A stretch of 8,887 bases of DNA, from positions 475-9,361 of the forward strand of contig DHNF01000135.1 of assembly GCA_002409375.1 (NCBI GenBank), read 5' to 3'. Below, in pieces: positions 1 to 6,327 of this stretch; the stretch's first letter is position 1, and every line of letters starts with the position of its first letter. Under the pieces are notes generated by a model. That model searched no databases and was not told the origin of the DNA. It worked only from the letters and a program-made list of their open reading frames with translations. Source of the DNA: Ruminococcaceae bacterium UBA5423 (GTDB lineage Bacteria > Bacillota > Clostridia > Oscillospirales > Acutalibacteraceae). A program made the position numbers and the translations under genes.

Positions 1-58
1 CCGCAATTCGTTATTGCACAATTAAATGTCGTAATGCAATGTTCCGCAGCAAAGCATT

Positions 59-187
59 TGTAGGGAACGCCGTCCCCGGCGTTCCGCTTTAAATATTTCA
101 TTATCCGGTATAAATCGTGTAGGGGCACACCTGTGTGTGCGCCCGCTCAGAGAAACAATCGGAACGCTGAGGACAGCGTTCCCTACA
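59..187. repeat. 129-bp intergenic element with inverted terminal hairpins
   Basis: The ends are inverted copies of a 28-base unit beginning TGTAGGGAACGC (59-86 on plus, 187-160 on minus), matching at 25 of 28 positions. Each end is itself a hairpin with a 9-bp stem and 4-base loop: GGAACGCCG/CGGCGTTCC at 64-85 and GGAACGCTG/CAGCGTTCC at 161-182. The stem difference is a paired change (C-G to T-A), so pairing is kept. A third TGTAGGG unit lies inside at 118-145, with a one-base-bulged stem (122-130 with 135-144). No coding potential, transposase or clear target-site duplication is seen. This resembles the small non-autonomous palindromic repeats scattered between genes in clostridial genomes; that family assignment is from memory of the pattern and not from a search. 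Confidence 0.7.
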
Positions 188-221
188 GTTTCGGGGATCT
201 ATTTTGAACAGATAATAGTAT

Positions 222-248
222 GGCGCGATGCCCTCATCGCGCCTTTTT
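222..248 (+). repeat. GC-rich hairpin with T-run, possible repeat copy or terminator
   Basis: A perfect 9-bp stem (GGCGCGATG with CATCGCGCC, loop CCCT) at 222-243 is followed by TTTTT at 244-248 on the plus strand, the form of a rho-independent terminator for plus-strand transcription. The preceding bases (AGTATGG) look like a decayed TGTAGGG, so it may be a fourth member of the neighbouring hairpin family. For the minus-strand operon ending at 262 the same stem lies 19 bases past the stop, but it is followed by ATACTATTAT instead of a clean U-run. It is therefore at best a weak terminator in that direction. Confidence 0.5.
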
Positions 249-261
249 CATGTAATAATGA

Positions 262-1437
262 TTACCAATGTATATCCCATCTTGAGCTGTATTTGCCTGA
301 TGGGATATTGCAATTCGTGATTTTGTTTTTTTTATCGGATTGTTCAACCTGATTTTTAAGTTGCTCCAAGAATAAATGACCGTCAACCGGTAGGCTTACC
401 CATTGGTCGGTCCATGCGGATAGATATGCGGCATTTGCTATCGACAGCTCATTTAAACCATCGTAACCCGGCGCCAGCAGTCCGGTGCCTTTTAAAATTG
501 AATCTGTGAAGTTTTGCAAAATATAAGCATGTGCGTTTTCGTGCTGTTGCGGGGAGAGTTCTTGATGTTTAATTTCGGGCTCGGTAACACTATTGTTTTT
601 GTCAAAACAATATGTCCTTTCGGACATGCTCAGCTCCCAAAAATGCAATATGCCGTGCTCGATTACAATTTTGCCGCTGTCTCCGGTTATCTCAAGACGG
701 TTGGTGCCGGGGTATTCGCCGGTACTTGTAAGAAAAGTTGCAGTTGCGCCGTTTTCATACTCTGCGTATATTGCCGCCTCGTCTTCAACTTCGATATTGT
801 GGTATTTGCCGACATTGCAAACAGCACGCAAACGAGCCGGCATTCCGAACATCCACTGCCATAAATCAAGATTATGTGGCGCCTGATTCATAAGCACCCC
901 GCCGCCTTCGCCCGACCATGTTGCCCGCCAGTCACCAGAATCATAGTATGCCTGCGTTCGATACCAGTTGGTAATTATCCAAGCAAGCCGTTTTGTCTGT
1001 CCAAGCCTGCCGCTTTTAATAAGCTCTCGTGCTTGCCGGTACAATGAATTTGCACGCTGGTTAAACATAATTCCATATACAGTTCCCGCACGGCGCGCTG
1101 CAGTGTTCATCTTCTCGACCTGTAGCGTATAAACACCTGCCGGCTTTTCTGTGAGAACATGCAGACCCTTTTCAAAGGCGAATATTGCAATTTGGGGATG
1201 TAGATAATGCGGAGTGCATATCAATACAGCATCGACAACGCCGCTGACAATCATTTCTTTATATGATGAAAAAAGATCAACGGTGGGTGCGGCTTTTTGG
1301 GCTACACATAGCTTGTTTTCGTCAATATCACATATTGCGGTTAGCTTAAGTCCGCTGATAGTTCCGGATAATATACAGTGAGCATGGGCACTTCCAATAT
1401 TTCCATATCCAACTATCCCTATATGAACATTTTTCAT
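262..1437 (-). CDS. Gfo/Idh/MocA family oxidoreductase (copy 1)
   Basis: This is a predicted NAD(P)-dependent sugar or cyclitol dehydrogenase of 391 residues, cytosolic, with an N-terminal Rossmann domain and a C-terminal Gfo/Idh/MocA alpha/beta domain. Visible are the nucleotide loop GYGNIG (residues 10-15), the family motif EKPAG (97-101, catalytic Lys98) and a block with WRATWSGEGGG (170-180) leading to NQAPHNLDLWQW, where His188 is the likely catalytic His. In IolG-type enzymes an Asp stands four residues before that His; here it is Asn184. It is last in the six-gene operon, 38 bases after a close paralogue. I chose ATG 1437 because AAAGGA lies 10 bases upstream and the N-terminus then matches the paralogue (MK-IGI-GxGN-G). 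ATG 1446, three codons earlier, sits only one base from that site. The substrate cannot be read from sequence; ring C3 oxidation of a sugar or glycoside is plausible. Confidence 0.9.
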   Translation of the reverse strand: MKNVHIGIVGYGNIGSAHAHCILSGTISGLKLTAICDIDENKLCVAQKAAPTVDLFSSYKEMIVSGVVDAVLICTPHYLHPQIAIFAFEKGLHVLTEKPAGVYTLQVEKMNTAARRAGTVYGIMFNQRANSLYRQARELIKSGRLGQTKRLAWIITNWYRTQAYYDSGDWRATWSGEGGGVLMNQAPHNLDLWQWMFGMPARLRAVCNVGKYHNIEVEDEAAIYAEYENGATATFLTSTGEYPGTNRLEITGDSGKIVIEHGILHFWELSMSERTYCFDKNNSVTEPEIKHQELSPQQHENAHAYILQNFTDSILKGTGLLAPGYDGLNELSIANAAYLSAWTDQWVSLPVDGHLFLEQLKNQVEQSDKKNKITNCNIPSGKYSSRWDIHW

Positions 1438-1475
1438 GGTTCTCATGTCCTTTACGCCGCTTATAGTATTATCAA

Positions 1476-2645
1476 TTAAGCATTCGTATTGTATGACCCC
1501 GATGTATCTGATACTATGTTATTAACATTCTCTTTACGGCGTGATGTTTTGATGCGTTTTGTAAGTTCATCATAAAACAAATTTTCATCAAAGGGTAATT
1601 CAATTTCCTTTTTAAGCCATGCTGATAGGTGCATTGCATTGGATAGTGTAAGGCTATTGATACCTTCTTCACCACCCGCAATCAATTTCTTGCCATGAAG
1701 AACTGCACTTGCGAAAGCGTTGAGCACTCCAACATGCTGTTCGGATTTGCCGTCGGTTTCGACTTGTGAGAATTCCGCTTTGGGAGAACCAAAAGCCTGC
1801 TTGTTGGTTTTAGAAAATTCGGGTTCGCTCTGTTCTAATTTCCACATAAAAAGCTTGTTGTTTTCGCTTAAAAGCTTGCCCTTTTCAAGCGTAATTTCAA
1901 AGCGGTTTGTGCCCGGTGTGTCTGCTGTCGATGTTACAAAAACACCTGTGGCTCCGTTTGCATATTCAACATATGCGGTTACATCATCTTCTACCTCAAT
2001 ATCGTGCCATTTGCCAAAATGCAAATGGGCATTAATCTTAACGGGCATTCCGCAAATCCATTGCCACAAATCTAAATTATGAGGACATTGGTTAAGGAGT
2101 ACGCCGCCGCCCTCGCCCGACCATGTTGCACGCCAAGAGCCGGAATCATAGTATGCCTGCGGGCGATACCAGTTGGTAATAATCCAGTTTGTACGCCGTA
2201 TTTGTCCGAGCTCTCCGCTGTGAACAATCTCGTGCATCTTGCGATAAATATGGTCGGTACGCTGATTGAACATCATACCAAAGACCACGTCAGCATTTTT
2301 GGCAGCCTCATTCATTTCACGAACCTGTTTGGTGTATACTCCGGCAGGTTTTTCAACCATTACATGCAGGCCGCGTTTAATACATGCAATAGCGTATTTG
2401 GGATGCAAATAATGCGGAACCGCAACTATAGCGGCATCAATAGTATTGCTGTCCAGCATACTTTCTGCATCGTCAAATTTAGCGACAGTTTCAGGTAAGT
2501 TTTCCGCTGCCCATTTAAGGCGGGCGGGGTCGATGTCAGCAACTGCGGCAACCTCGATGTCAGGACACTTGCCTGATAAAATATTGTTAATATGTGATGA
2601 TCCCATGTTGCCGATTCCAATGATGCCAAGACGCAGTTTATTCAT
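1476..2645 (-). CDS. Gfo/Idh/MocA family oxidoreductase (copy 2)
   Basis: This 389-residue predicted NAD(P)-dependent dehydrogenase is a tandem paralogue of the downstream gene; by eye roughly half the residues agree, and the core block around residues 155-200 is almost unchanged. The Rossmann loop is GIGNMG (10-15), the acidic end of the second strand is ADIDP (36-40), the catalytic motif is EKPAG with Lys99, and the second-domain motif is NQCPHNLDLWQW with His189. As in its neighbour, Asn185 replaces the Asp of the D-x3-H pair of inositol dehydrogenase. ATG 2645 follows AAAGGAGG with an 11-base gap; the gene lies 28 bases after the TIM-barrel gene. The two copies diverge most in the C-terminal third, which suggests different substrates or a heteromeric enzyme. 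The exact substrate is unknown. Confidence 0.9.
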   Translation of the reverse strand: MNKLRLGIIGIGNMGSSHINNILSGKCPDIEVAAVADIDPARLKWAAENLPETVAKFDDAESMLDSNTIDAAIVAVPHYLHPKYAIACIKRGLHVMVEKPAGVYTKQVREMNEAAKNADVVFGMMFNQRTDHIYRKMHEIVHSGELGQIRRTNWIITNWYRPQAYYDSGSWRATWSGEGGGVLLNQCPHNLDLWQWICGMPVKINAHLHFGKWHDIEVEDDVTAYVEYANGATGVFVTSTADTPGTNRFEITLEKGKLLSENNKLFMWKLEQSEPEFSKTNKQAFGSPKAEFSQVETDGKSEQHVGVLNAFASAVLHGKKLIAGGEEGINSLTLSNAMHLSAWLKKEIELPFDENLFYDELTKRIKTSRRKENVNNIVSDTSGSYNTNA

Positions 2646-2673
2646 ATCTATGGCGTCCTCCTTTTATTTTTTC

Positions 2674-3438
2674 TTATAAGCCTTTTGATTTTAGGTTATT
2701 GTAGCTTGTTCTAAGACATTCAAACGGATCTTCACCATAACAGTCGTCCTGCTCAACAAGCAGATATTTTGTACCCGCCGATTCGCAGGCTGCTAAAATT
2801 TCATCAAAGTCCATATTGCCTTCGTATATGGGTGCCATGCGAGTTTGGCCGTCAGCATATGTCATATCCTTAAGATGCACGCAATCAACCCGGCCGGATA
2901 GCTTTTTAATCCACTTGGCGGGATTTCCTCCACCAGCCTGTATCCAATAAGTATCAAGAGTAAAGCCGAGTTCTTCAGGCTCAAAATCAGTAGATAATTT
3001 TTCAAGATAAACAGGCTGACCCTTCGCCGGTCGTCCAAACTCCATATGGTGGTTGTGGTACATAAGCTTTAAACCAAGCTCTGCAATACGCTTGCCTGCT
3101 GGCTTAAACTCATTACAAAATTCAATATAATCGTTCATGCCGTTTTTAAGCCCGTTTCTCGTTCCTCCGATACCGATATATTTGCAGTAAAATTGCTTGT
3201 GTTCATTGACCACTTGATCTGTCTCATTTGCAATGCGGTCAATATTGTAATGTGTAATAGCACATTTCAATCCGATGCTCTCAAGCTGATCTTTGAGCCA
3301 TTGCGGCTCATAGCTGCAGGTTCCGGAAACTTGCACCACACGATAACCTATGTCGTATATTTTTTTAAGCGTATTACTAAGATCGTCAAGTGTTTTGGCA
3401 TATTCACGAACGGTATAAAGCTGTGCACCAATTTCCAT
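2674..3438 (-). CDS. Sugar phosphate isomerase/epimerase-like TIM-barrel protein (254 aa)
   Basis: This belongs to the xylose isomerase-like/AP endonuclease 2 TIM-barrel superfamily, metal-dependent enzymes that epimerise, isomerise or eliminate on keto-sugars. It opens with MEIGAQLYTVREY, typical of members encoded beside Gfo/Idh/MocA genes. Likely divalent-metal ligands by pattern are Glu133 (in YHNHHMEF, which also supplies His128 and His130), Asp162 (LDTYW), His188 (VHLKDM) and Glu229 (LLVEQDD). The length is normal for a single barrel and no signal peptide is seen. ATG 3438 is preceded by AGGAGG, which overlaps the TAG stop of the upstream gene 14 bases earlier, so the two genes are probably translationally coupled. 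Substrate is not predictable; C3-keto-sugar or keto-glycoside chemistry with the following Gfo/Idh/MocA proteins is the natural guess. Confidence 0.85.
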   Translation of the reverse strand: MEIGAQLYTVREYAKTLDDLSNTLKKIYDIGYRVVQVSGTCSYEPQWLKDQLESIGLKCAITHYNIDRIANETDQVVNEHKQFYCKYIGIGGTRNGLKNGMNDYIEFCNEFKPAGKRIAELGLKLMYHNHHMEFGRPAKGQPVYLEKLSTDFEPEELGFTLDTYWIQAGGGNPAKWIKKLSGRVDCVHLKDMTYADGQTRMAPIYEGNMDFDEILAACESAGTKYLLVEQDDCYGEDPFECLRTSYNNLKSKGL

Positions 3439-3452
3439 GTCAATACATCCTC

Positions 3453-4286
3453 CTAAAACAATGATTTTAATGCGGTTGCAGCTGCATTAAACGCAGCACG
3501 CTGGGATTCATAAGCGTATGATTCTTCAATTTTTTGATTTAATTCTAGCTTTTCAAGGCCACTAAATACAGTCAAATGCGGTTCGATAGACAAAACATTT
3601 CCGCCTTGTGATCTATAGCTTTTTATTAACTGTGGGATATTTCCACTGCCTTTTCCTGCAGGAACCACCTTCCCGTCGGACTGTGCATCCTTGATATGCA
3701 TATACTTAACATACGGTGCAATAAGCTGCCATGCCTCAAGTGTGTCCTGACCACATTGAACAAAGTTTGCAGGGTCAAATACGGCACTTAATTCGGGTAT
3801 TTGCCGGTGAATATCAAGGCAGCGAGATGCGATATCGCCATATATCCCTTTTTCATTTTCATGGCATAATGTGACACCGCTGCCCTTTGCAGTTTCGCAG
3901 AACAGAGATAATCTTTCTATTACTTCGTCACGGTATACTGTTGCATCTTCATCGGCCGGTATGTAAAAGCTGAATAAACGTATGCAAGTTGATTCTGTGG
4001 CATGTGCCAGCTCAATAATATGCTTAAACAACTCCATATGTGGATCAAAATCGTCTTTTATATTAATTTTTCCTAACGGAGATCCAATTGACCAAATCTT
4101 TATATCATTTGATTGCAGCTGCTTTTTAAGTTCTTTTGCCTGCTGTAAGTTAAGTTCGGATATGTTTTTGCCGTTAACACCTCTTACTTCTAAAAAGGGA
4201 ATATCATTATCGTTTAATGCACTTATTTGTTCGTTAATGTCGGCGCCGGCCTCATCGGCAAAAGCGCATAATGTAAATTGGTTCAA
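3453..4286 (-). CDS. Sugar phosphate isomerase/epimerase-like TIM-barrel protein (277 aa)
   Basis: This is a second xylose isomerase-like TIM barrel, only distantly similar to the 254-residue neighbour. Conserved acids and histidines sit where the superfamily binds metal: Glu33 (FLEVRG), His142/Glu143/Glu145 (CHENEKG), Asp171 (FDPANF), His197 (MHIKDA) and Glu235 (SIEPH). The glycine-rich stretch GKGSGNIP (211-218) follows the HIKDA strand, as in tagatose/psicose 3-epimerase relatives. The start is TTG 4286: a TAA codon stands directly before it in frame, the next in-frame Met is residue 84, and GGGAGG lies 9 bases upstream. It is third in the operon, 27 bases after the SDR gene. It could act on a ketose, a 3-keto-glycoside or a uronate derivative. 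The family call is firm and the reaction is open. Confidence 0.85.
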   Translation of the reverse strand: MNQFTLCAFADEAGADINEQISALNDNDIPFLEVRGVNGKNISELNLQQAKELKKQLQSNDIKIWSIGSPLGKINIKDDFDPHMELFKHIIELAHATESTCIRLFSFYIPADEDATVYRDEVIERLSLFCETAKGSGVTLCHENEKGIYGDIASRCLDIHRQIPELSAVFDPANFVQCGQDTLEAWQLIAPYVKYMHIKDAQSDGKVVPAGKGSGNIPQLIKSYRSQGGNVLSIEPHLTVFSGLEKLELNQKIEESYAYESQRAAFNAAATALKSLF

Positions 4287-4313
4287 TTAAACTTACCTCC
4301 CTTACTCTAAATA

Positions 4314-5138
4314 TTATACGCCGGAATATGCGGAAAACCCGCCGTCTACAGGCACTACAATTCCCGTGACAAAGCCCGACGCATTAAAGTCGGCAAGCCA
4401 CAGCAGCGTGCCGTTTAATTCCTCGGGTTTACCAAATCGACCCATCGGCGTTGCATTGAGGATTTTTTCTGTTCGGGGCGTTGCTTTATCGTTTTCATCA
4501 AACAGCAAAGATTTGTTTTGATTGGTTACAAAGAAACCGGGTGCAATCGCGTTGACGCGTATGCCTTGTTTTGCAAAGTGTACTGAAAGCCACTGCGTAA
4601 AATTGGATACTGCTGCTTTTGCCGCACTGTAAGCCGGAATTTTAGTAAGTGGACGAAAGGCATTCATTGAAGAAATATTTATAATAGAGCAGCCTTTTTC
4701 GCCCAGCATGTCTTTTGCAAATACCTGCACAGGCAGAAGAGTACCCATAAGATTAAGATCAAACACAAATTCAAATCCGCTTTTGTCCAAATTAAAGAAT
4801 GTGGAGATATCGGTTCTTGTTTCGTCTTTGTCTTGAAATGTCTCGTTGGTTGTGGTGCATTTGGGACTGTTACCGCCTGCTCCGTTAATGAGTATGCGGC
4901 ATTTACCCAAATCATTGATTATTTGTTTATGAACGTTTTCAAGGCTTTGTATGTCGAGTACGTTGCACTTGTATGCCTTTGCTTTTCCGCCGGAAGTGAT
5001 TATTTCCTGTTCAACAACCTTTGCCGCCTCTTCATTTATATCGAGCAAAGCTACGGCATAACCTGCATTGGACAAAGTTTTTGCAAAGGTGGAGCAAAGA
5101 ACGCCACCTGCGCCTGTAATAACAACAGTTTTATTCAT
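4314..5138 (-). CDS. uxuB: SDR-family D-mannonate oxidoreductase (fructuronate reductase)
   Basis: This 274-residue short-chain dehydrogenase probably reduces D-fructuronate to D-mannonate with NAD(P)H, the step before UxuA. Seen are the cofactor loop TGAGGVLC (8-15), Asp33 at the end of strand two (an NAD preference), NGAGG (85-89), Asn129, Ser157 and the YSAAK motif with Tyr170 and Lys174. An insert at about residues 91-121, between the NGAGG strand and the next helix, matches the SDR-type mannonate oxidoreductases of Firmicutes. That family is unrelated to the long-chain UxuB of E. coli. Its ATG overlaps the uxuA stop by one base (TAATG), with GAGGAG four bases upstream inside uxuA, so the two are translationally coupled. 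The symbol rests on family resemblance plus direct linkage to uxuA; a 2-keto-gluconate-type reductase remains possible. Confidence 0.85.
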   Translation of the reverse strand: MNKTVVITGAGGVLCSTFAKTLSNAGYAVALLDINEEAAKVVEQEIITSGGKAKAYKCNVLDIQSLENVHKQIINDLGKCRILINGAGGNSPKCTTTNETFQDKDETRTDISTFFNLDKSGFEFVFDLNLMGTLLPVQVFAKDMLGEKGCSIINISSMNAFRPLTKIPAYSAAKAAVSNFTQWLSVHFAKQGIRVNAIAPGFFVTNQNKSLLFDENDKATPRTEKILNATPMGRFGKPEELNGTLLWLADFNASGFVTGIVVPVDGGFSAYSGV

Positions 5139-6175
5139 TATACTCCTCTTTCTATTGCTTCAAAAAGACCGGCAAGATATGTAGCACCCAGTGCACGGTC
5201 AAATAATCCGTATCCGTACCGTCCGGTTTCTCCCCAAATCATGCGCCCATGATCGGGTCGGACATATCCGTTAAAGCCGCTGTCTACAAGCGCCTTTACA
5301 ATTTCATACATGTCAAGAGAACCGCATGATGTCGGATGAGCGACCTCTTCAAAGGATTTTTCGCCGGTCAATCTAATATTGCGTAAATGCGCAAAATAAA
5401 TACGACTGCCAAATCGCCTAATCATGGCCGGCAAATCATTTTGGATGTTAGCACCGAGCGAGCCGGTGCAGAATGTCAAGCCGTTAGCCGGGCTGTCAAA
5501 TAAATTAAGAAACCGCTCAACATTTTTTTCGTTTGTTATAATACGCGGCAACCCGAATAAACCCCATGGAGGATCGTCGGGGTGAATTGCCATTTTAATG
5601 CCGCATTGCTCTGCCACAGGAACAACAGCCTTTAAAAAACGCTCTAAATTGTTCCAAAGCTTTTCTTCGTCAATTTCTTTGTATTGACACATTAAACTTT
5701 GCAGCTGCTTTTTCGTATAGCTTTCGTCCCAACCGGGCAGCGACAGCTCACTTGAAAGCGGGTTCATTGAAAGCACAGCAGTATTGTCATACGCCAGCGA
5801 ATTTGAGCCGTCGTCGTGTCCGCGGGTTAAATCGCTGCGAAGCCAGTCAAATACCGGCATAAAATTATAACATACTACCTTGATGCCGGCTTCGCCAAGC
5901 CTTTTGATGTTTTCGCAATAATTATCAATCCATTTTGCGGCATTTTCATTTCCAAGCTTAATATCCTCATGGACCGGCACGCTTTCGATTACCTCAAATT
6001 CCAACCCTGCCGCGTTTATCTTAGATTTAAGTGCTGCAATGCTCTCACGGCTCCAAACCTTTCCGGCGTCAACATCGTAAACTGCCGAAACAATACCATT
6101 TATTGTCGGTATTTGCTTTATTTTTTGTAGTGATACAGGGTCATTATCACCATACCATCTAAATGTTAGTTTAAT
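5138..6175 (-). CDS. uxuA: Mannonate dehydratase UxuA with apparent ATT start
   Basis: This enzyme dehydrates D-mannonate to 2-keto-3-deoxy-D-gluconate in hexuronate breakdown. It is a cytosolic metal-dependent TIM barrel. Read from ATT 6175 it has 345 residues, close to Gram-positive ManD enzymes. The first residues (KLTFRWYGDNDPVSLQKI) are the conserved family N-terminus. Family motifs follow: ESVPVHEDIKLG (64-75), NFMPVFDWLRSDL (104-116), HPDDPPWGL (198-206), HLRN (263-266) and RPDHGR (306-311). His198, Cys236, His263 and Asp308 fit the Mn/Fe ligands. AAAGGAGG ends seven bases before the ATT, and no ATG, GTG or TTG lies in frame at the family N-terminus. The first canonical-type start, TTG 6004, would remove strand and helix one of the barrel and has the wrong context. 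ATA 6178, one codon upstream, is the only close alternative. First gene of the operon. Confidence 0.93.
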   Translation of the reverse strand: MKLTFRWYGDNDPVSLQKIKQIPTINGIVSAVYDVDAGKVWSRESIAALKSKINAAGLEFEVIESVPVHEDIKLGNENAAKWIDNYCENIKRLGEAGIKVVCYNFMPVFDWLRSDLTRGHDDGSNSLAYDNTAVLSMNPLSSELSLPGWDESYTKKQLQSLMCQYKEIDEEKLWNNLERFLKAVVPVAEQCGIKMAIHPDDPPWGLFGLPRIITNEKNVERFLNLFDSPANGLTFCTGSLGANIQNDLPAMIRRFGSRIYFAHLRNIRLTGEKSFEEVAHPTSCGSLDMYEIVKALVDSGFNGYVRPDHGRMIWGETGRYGYGLFDRALGATYLAGLFEAIERGV

Positions 6176-6190
6176 TATAATACCTCCTTT
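6176..6190 (-). promoter_or_regulatory. Ribosome binding site that fixes the uxuA start
   Basis: On the minus strand AAAGGAGG (6190-6183) is followed after seven bases by ATT at 6175, the codon aligned with the conserved UxuA N-terminus. This is the strongest Shine-Dalgarno match in the operon and marks initiation here, not at the internal TTG 170 bases downstream. Confidence 0.8.
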
Positions 6191-6216
6191 GAATATTGGC
6201 GCTTATTAAAGCTGCT

Positions 6217-6240
6217 ATTATAATGCAATACTATCACAAT
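6217..6240 (-). promoter_or_regulatory. Probable uxu operon promoter -10 and activator-site region
   Basis: A perfect TATAAT lies at 6222-6217 on the minus strand, about 42 bases before the uxuA start. At 16-18 bases upstream only AT-rich sequence without TTGACA likeness is found (ATATTA at 6245-6240), so the promoter probably needs an activator. A TGCA-N4-TATCAC-AAT element (6224-6240 on plus) abuts the -10 and partly matches a second one at 6280-6295, making it a candidate site for the divergently encoded AraC-family protein. Confidence 0.5.
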
Positions 6241-6278
6241 AATATGTGCAAAGCAATTGCATAAAAGACCTAAAAATA

Positions 6279-6307
6279 TTGCATTTATCACCATTGCGTG
6301 ATAGAAT
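6279..6307 (+). promoter_or_regulatory. Probable promoter and operator of the araC-family gene
   Basis: TTGCAT (6279-6284) and TAGAAT (6302-6307) are separated by exactly 17 bases, with the ATG 21 bases past the -10. A perfect inverted repeat TATCAC-N6-GTGATA (6286-6303) lies inside the promoter, and TATCAC also occurs at 6232-6237 by the uxu -10. Binding here would block this promoter, suggesting autorepression by the AraC-type regulator or control by another dimeric repressor. Confidence 0.5.
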
Positions 6308-6327
6308 ATCAAACAGGGGTATTAAGA

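Noticed and set aside
59..248. CRISPR array
   Set aside because: The repeats differ in orientation and sequence, are palindromic, and have no regular spacers or cas genes nearby.
137..352. 71-codon plus-strand frame in the left flank
   Set aside because: It runs through the hairpin repeats and into the end of the antisense oxidoreductase gene, with no ribosome binding site.
514..864. Plus-strand reading frames opposite the oxidoreductase genes (also 593-886, 1720-2082, 2079-2498)
   Set aside because: They mirror strongly conserved minus-strand genes, have no recognisable domains or ribosome binding sites, and carry shadow-type composition.
4833..5252. 139-codon plus-strand frame across the uxuA-uxuB junction
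   Set aside because: It is antisense to two confidently identified genes and shows no family resemblance.
5138..6004. Mannonate dehydratase beginning at TTG 6004 (288 residues)
   Set aside because: It would remove the first strand and helix of the barrel; the upstream frame encodes the conserved family N-terminus and has a strong ribosome binding site at 6183-6190.
6298..6327. GTG start at 6298 adding ten residues to the AraC-type regulator
   Set aside because: It lies before the likely -10 (6302-6307), has no ribosome binding site, and ATG 6328 has AGGGG at proper spacing.
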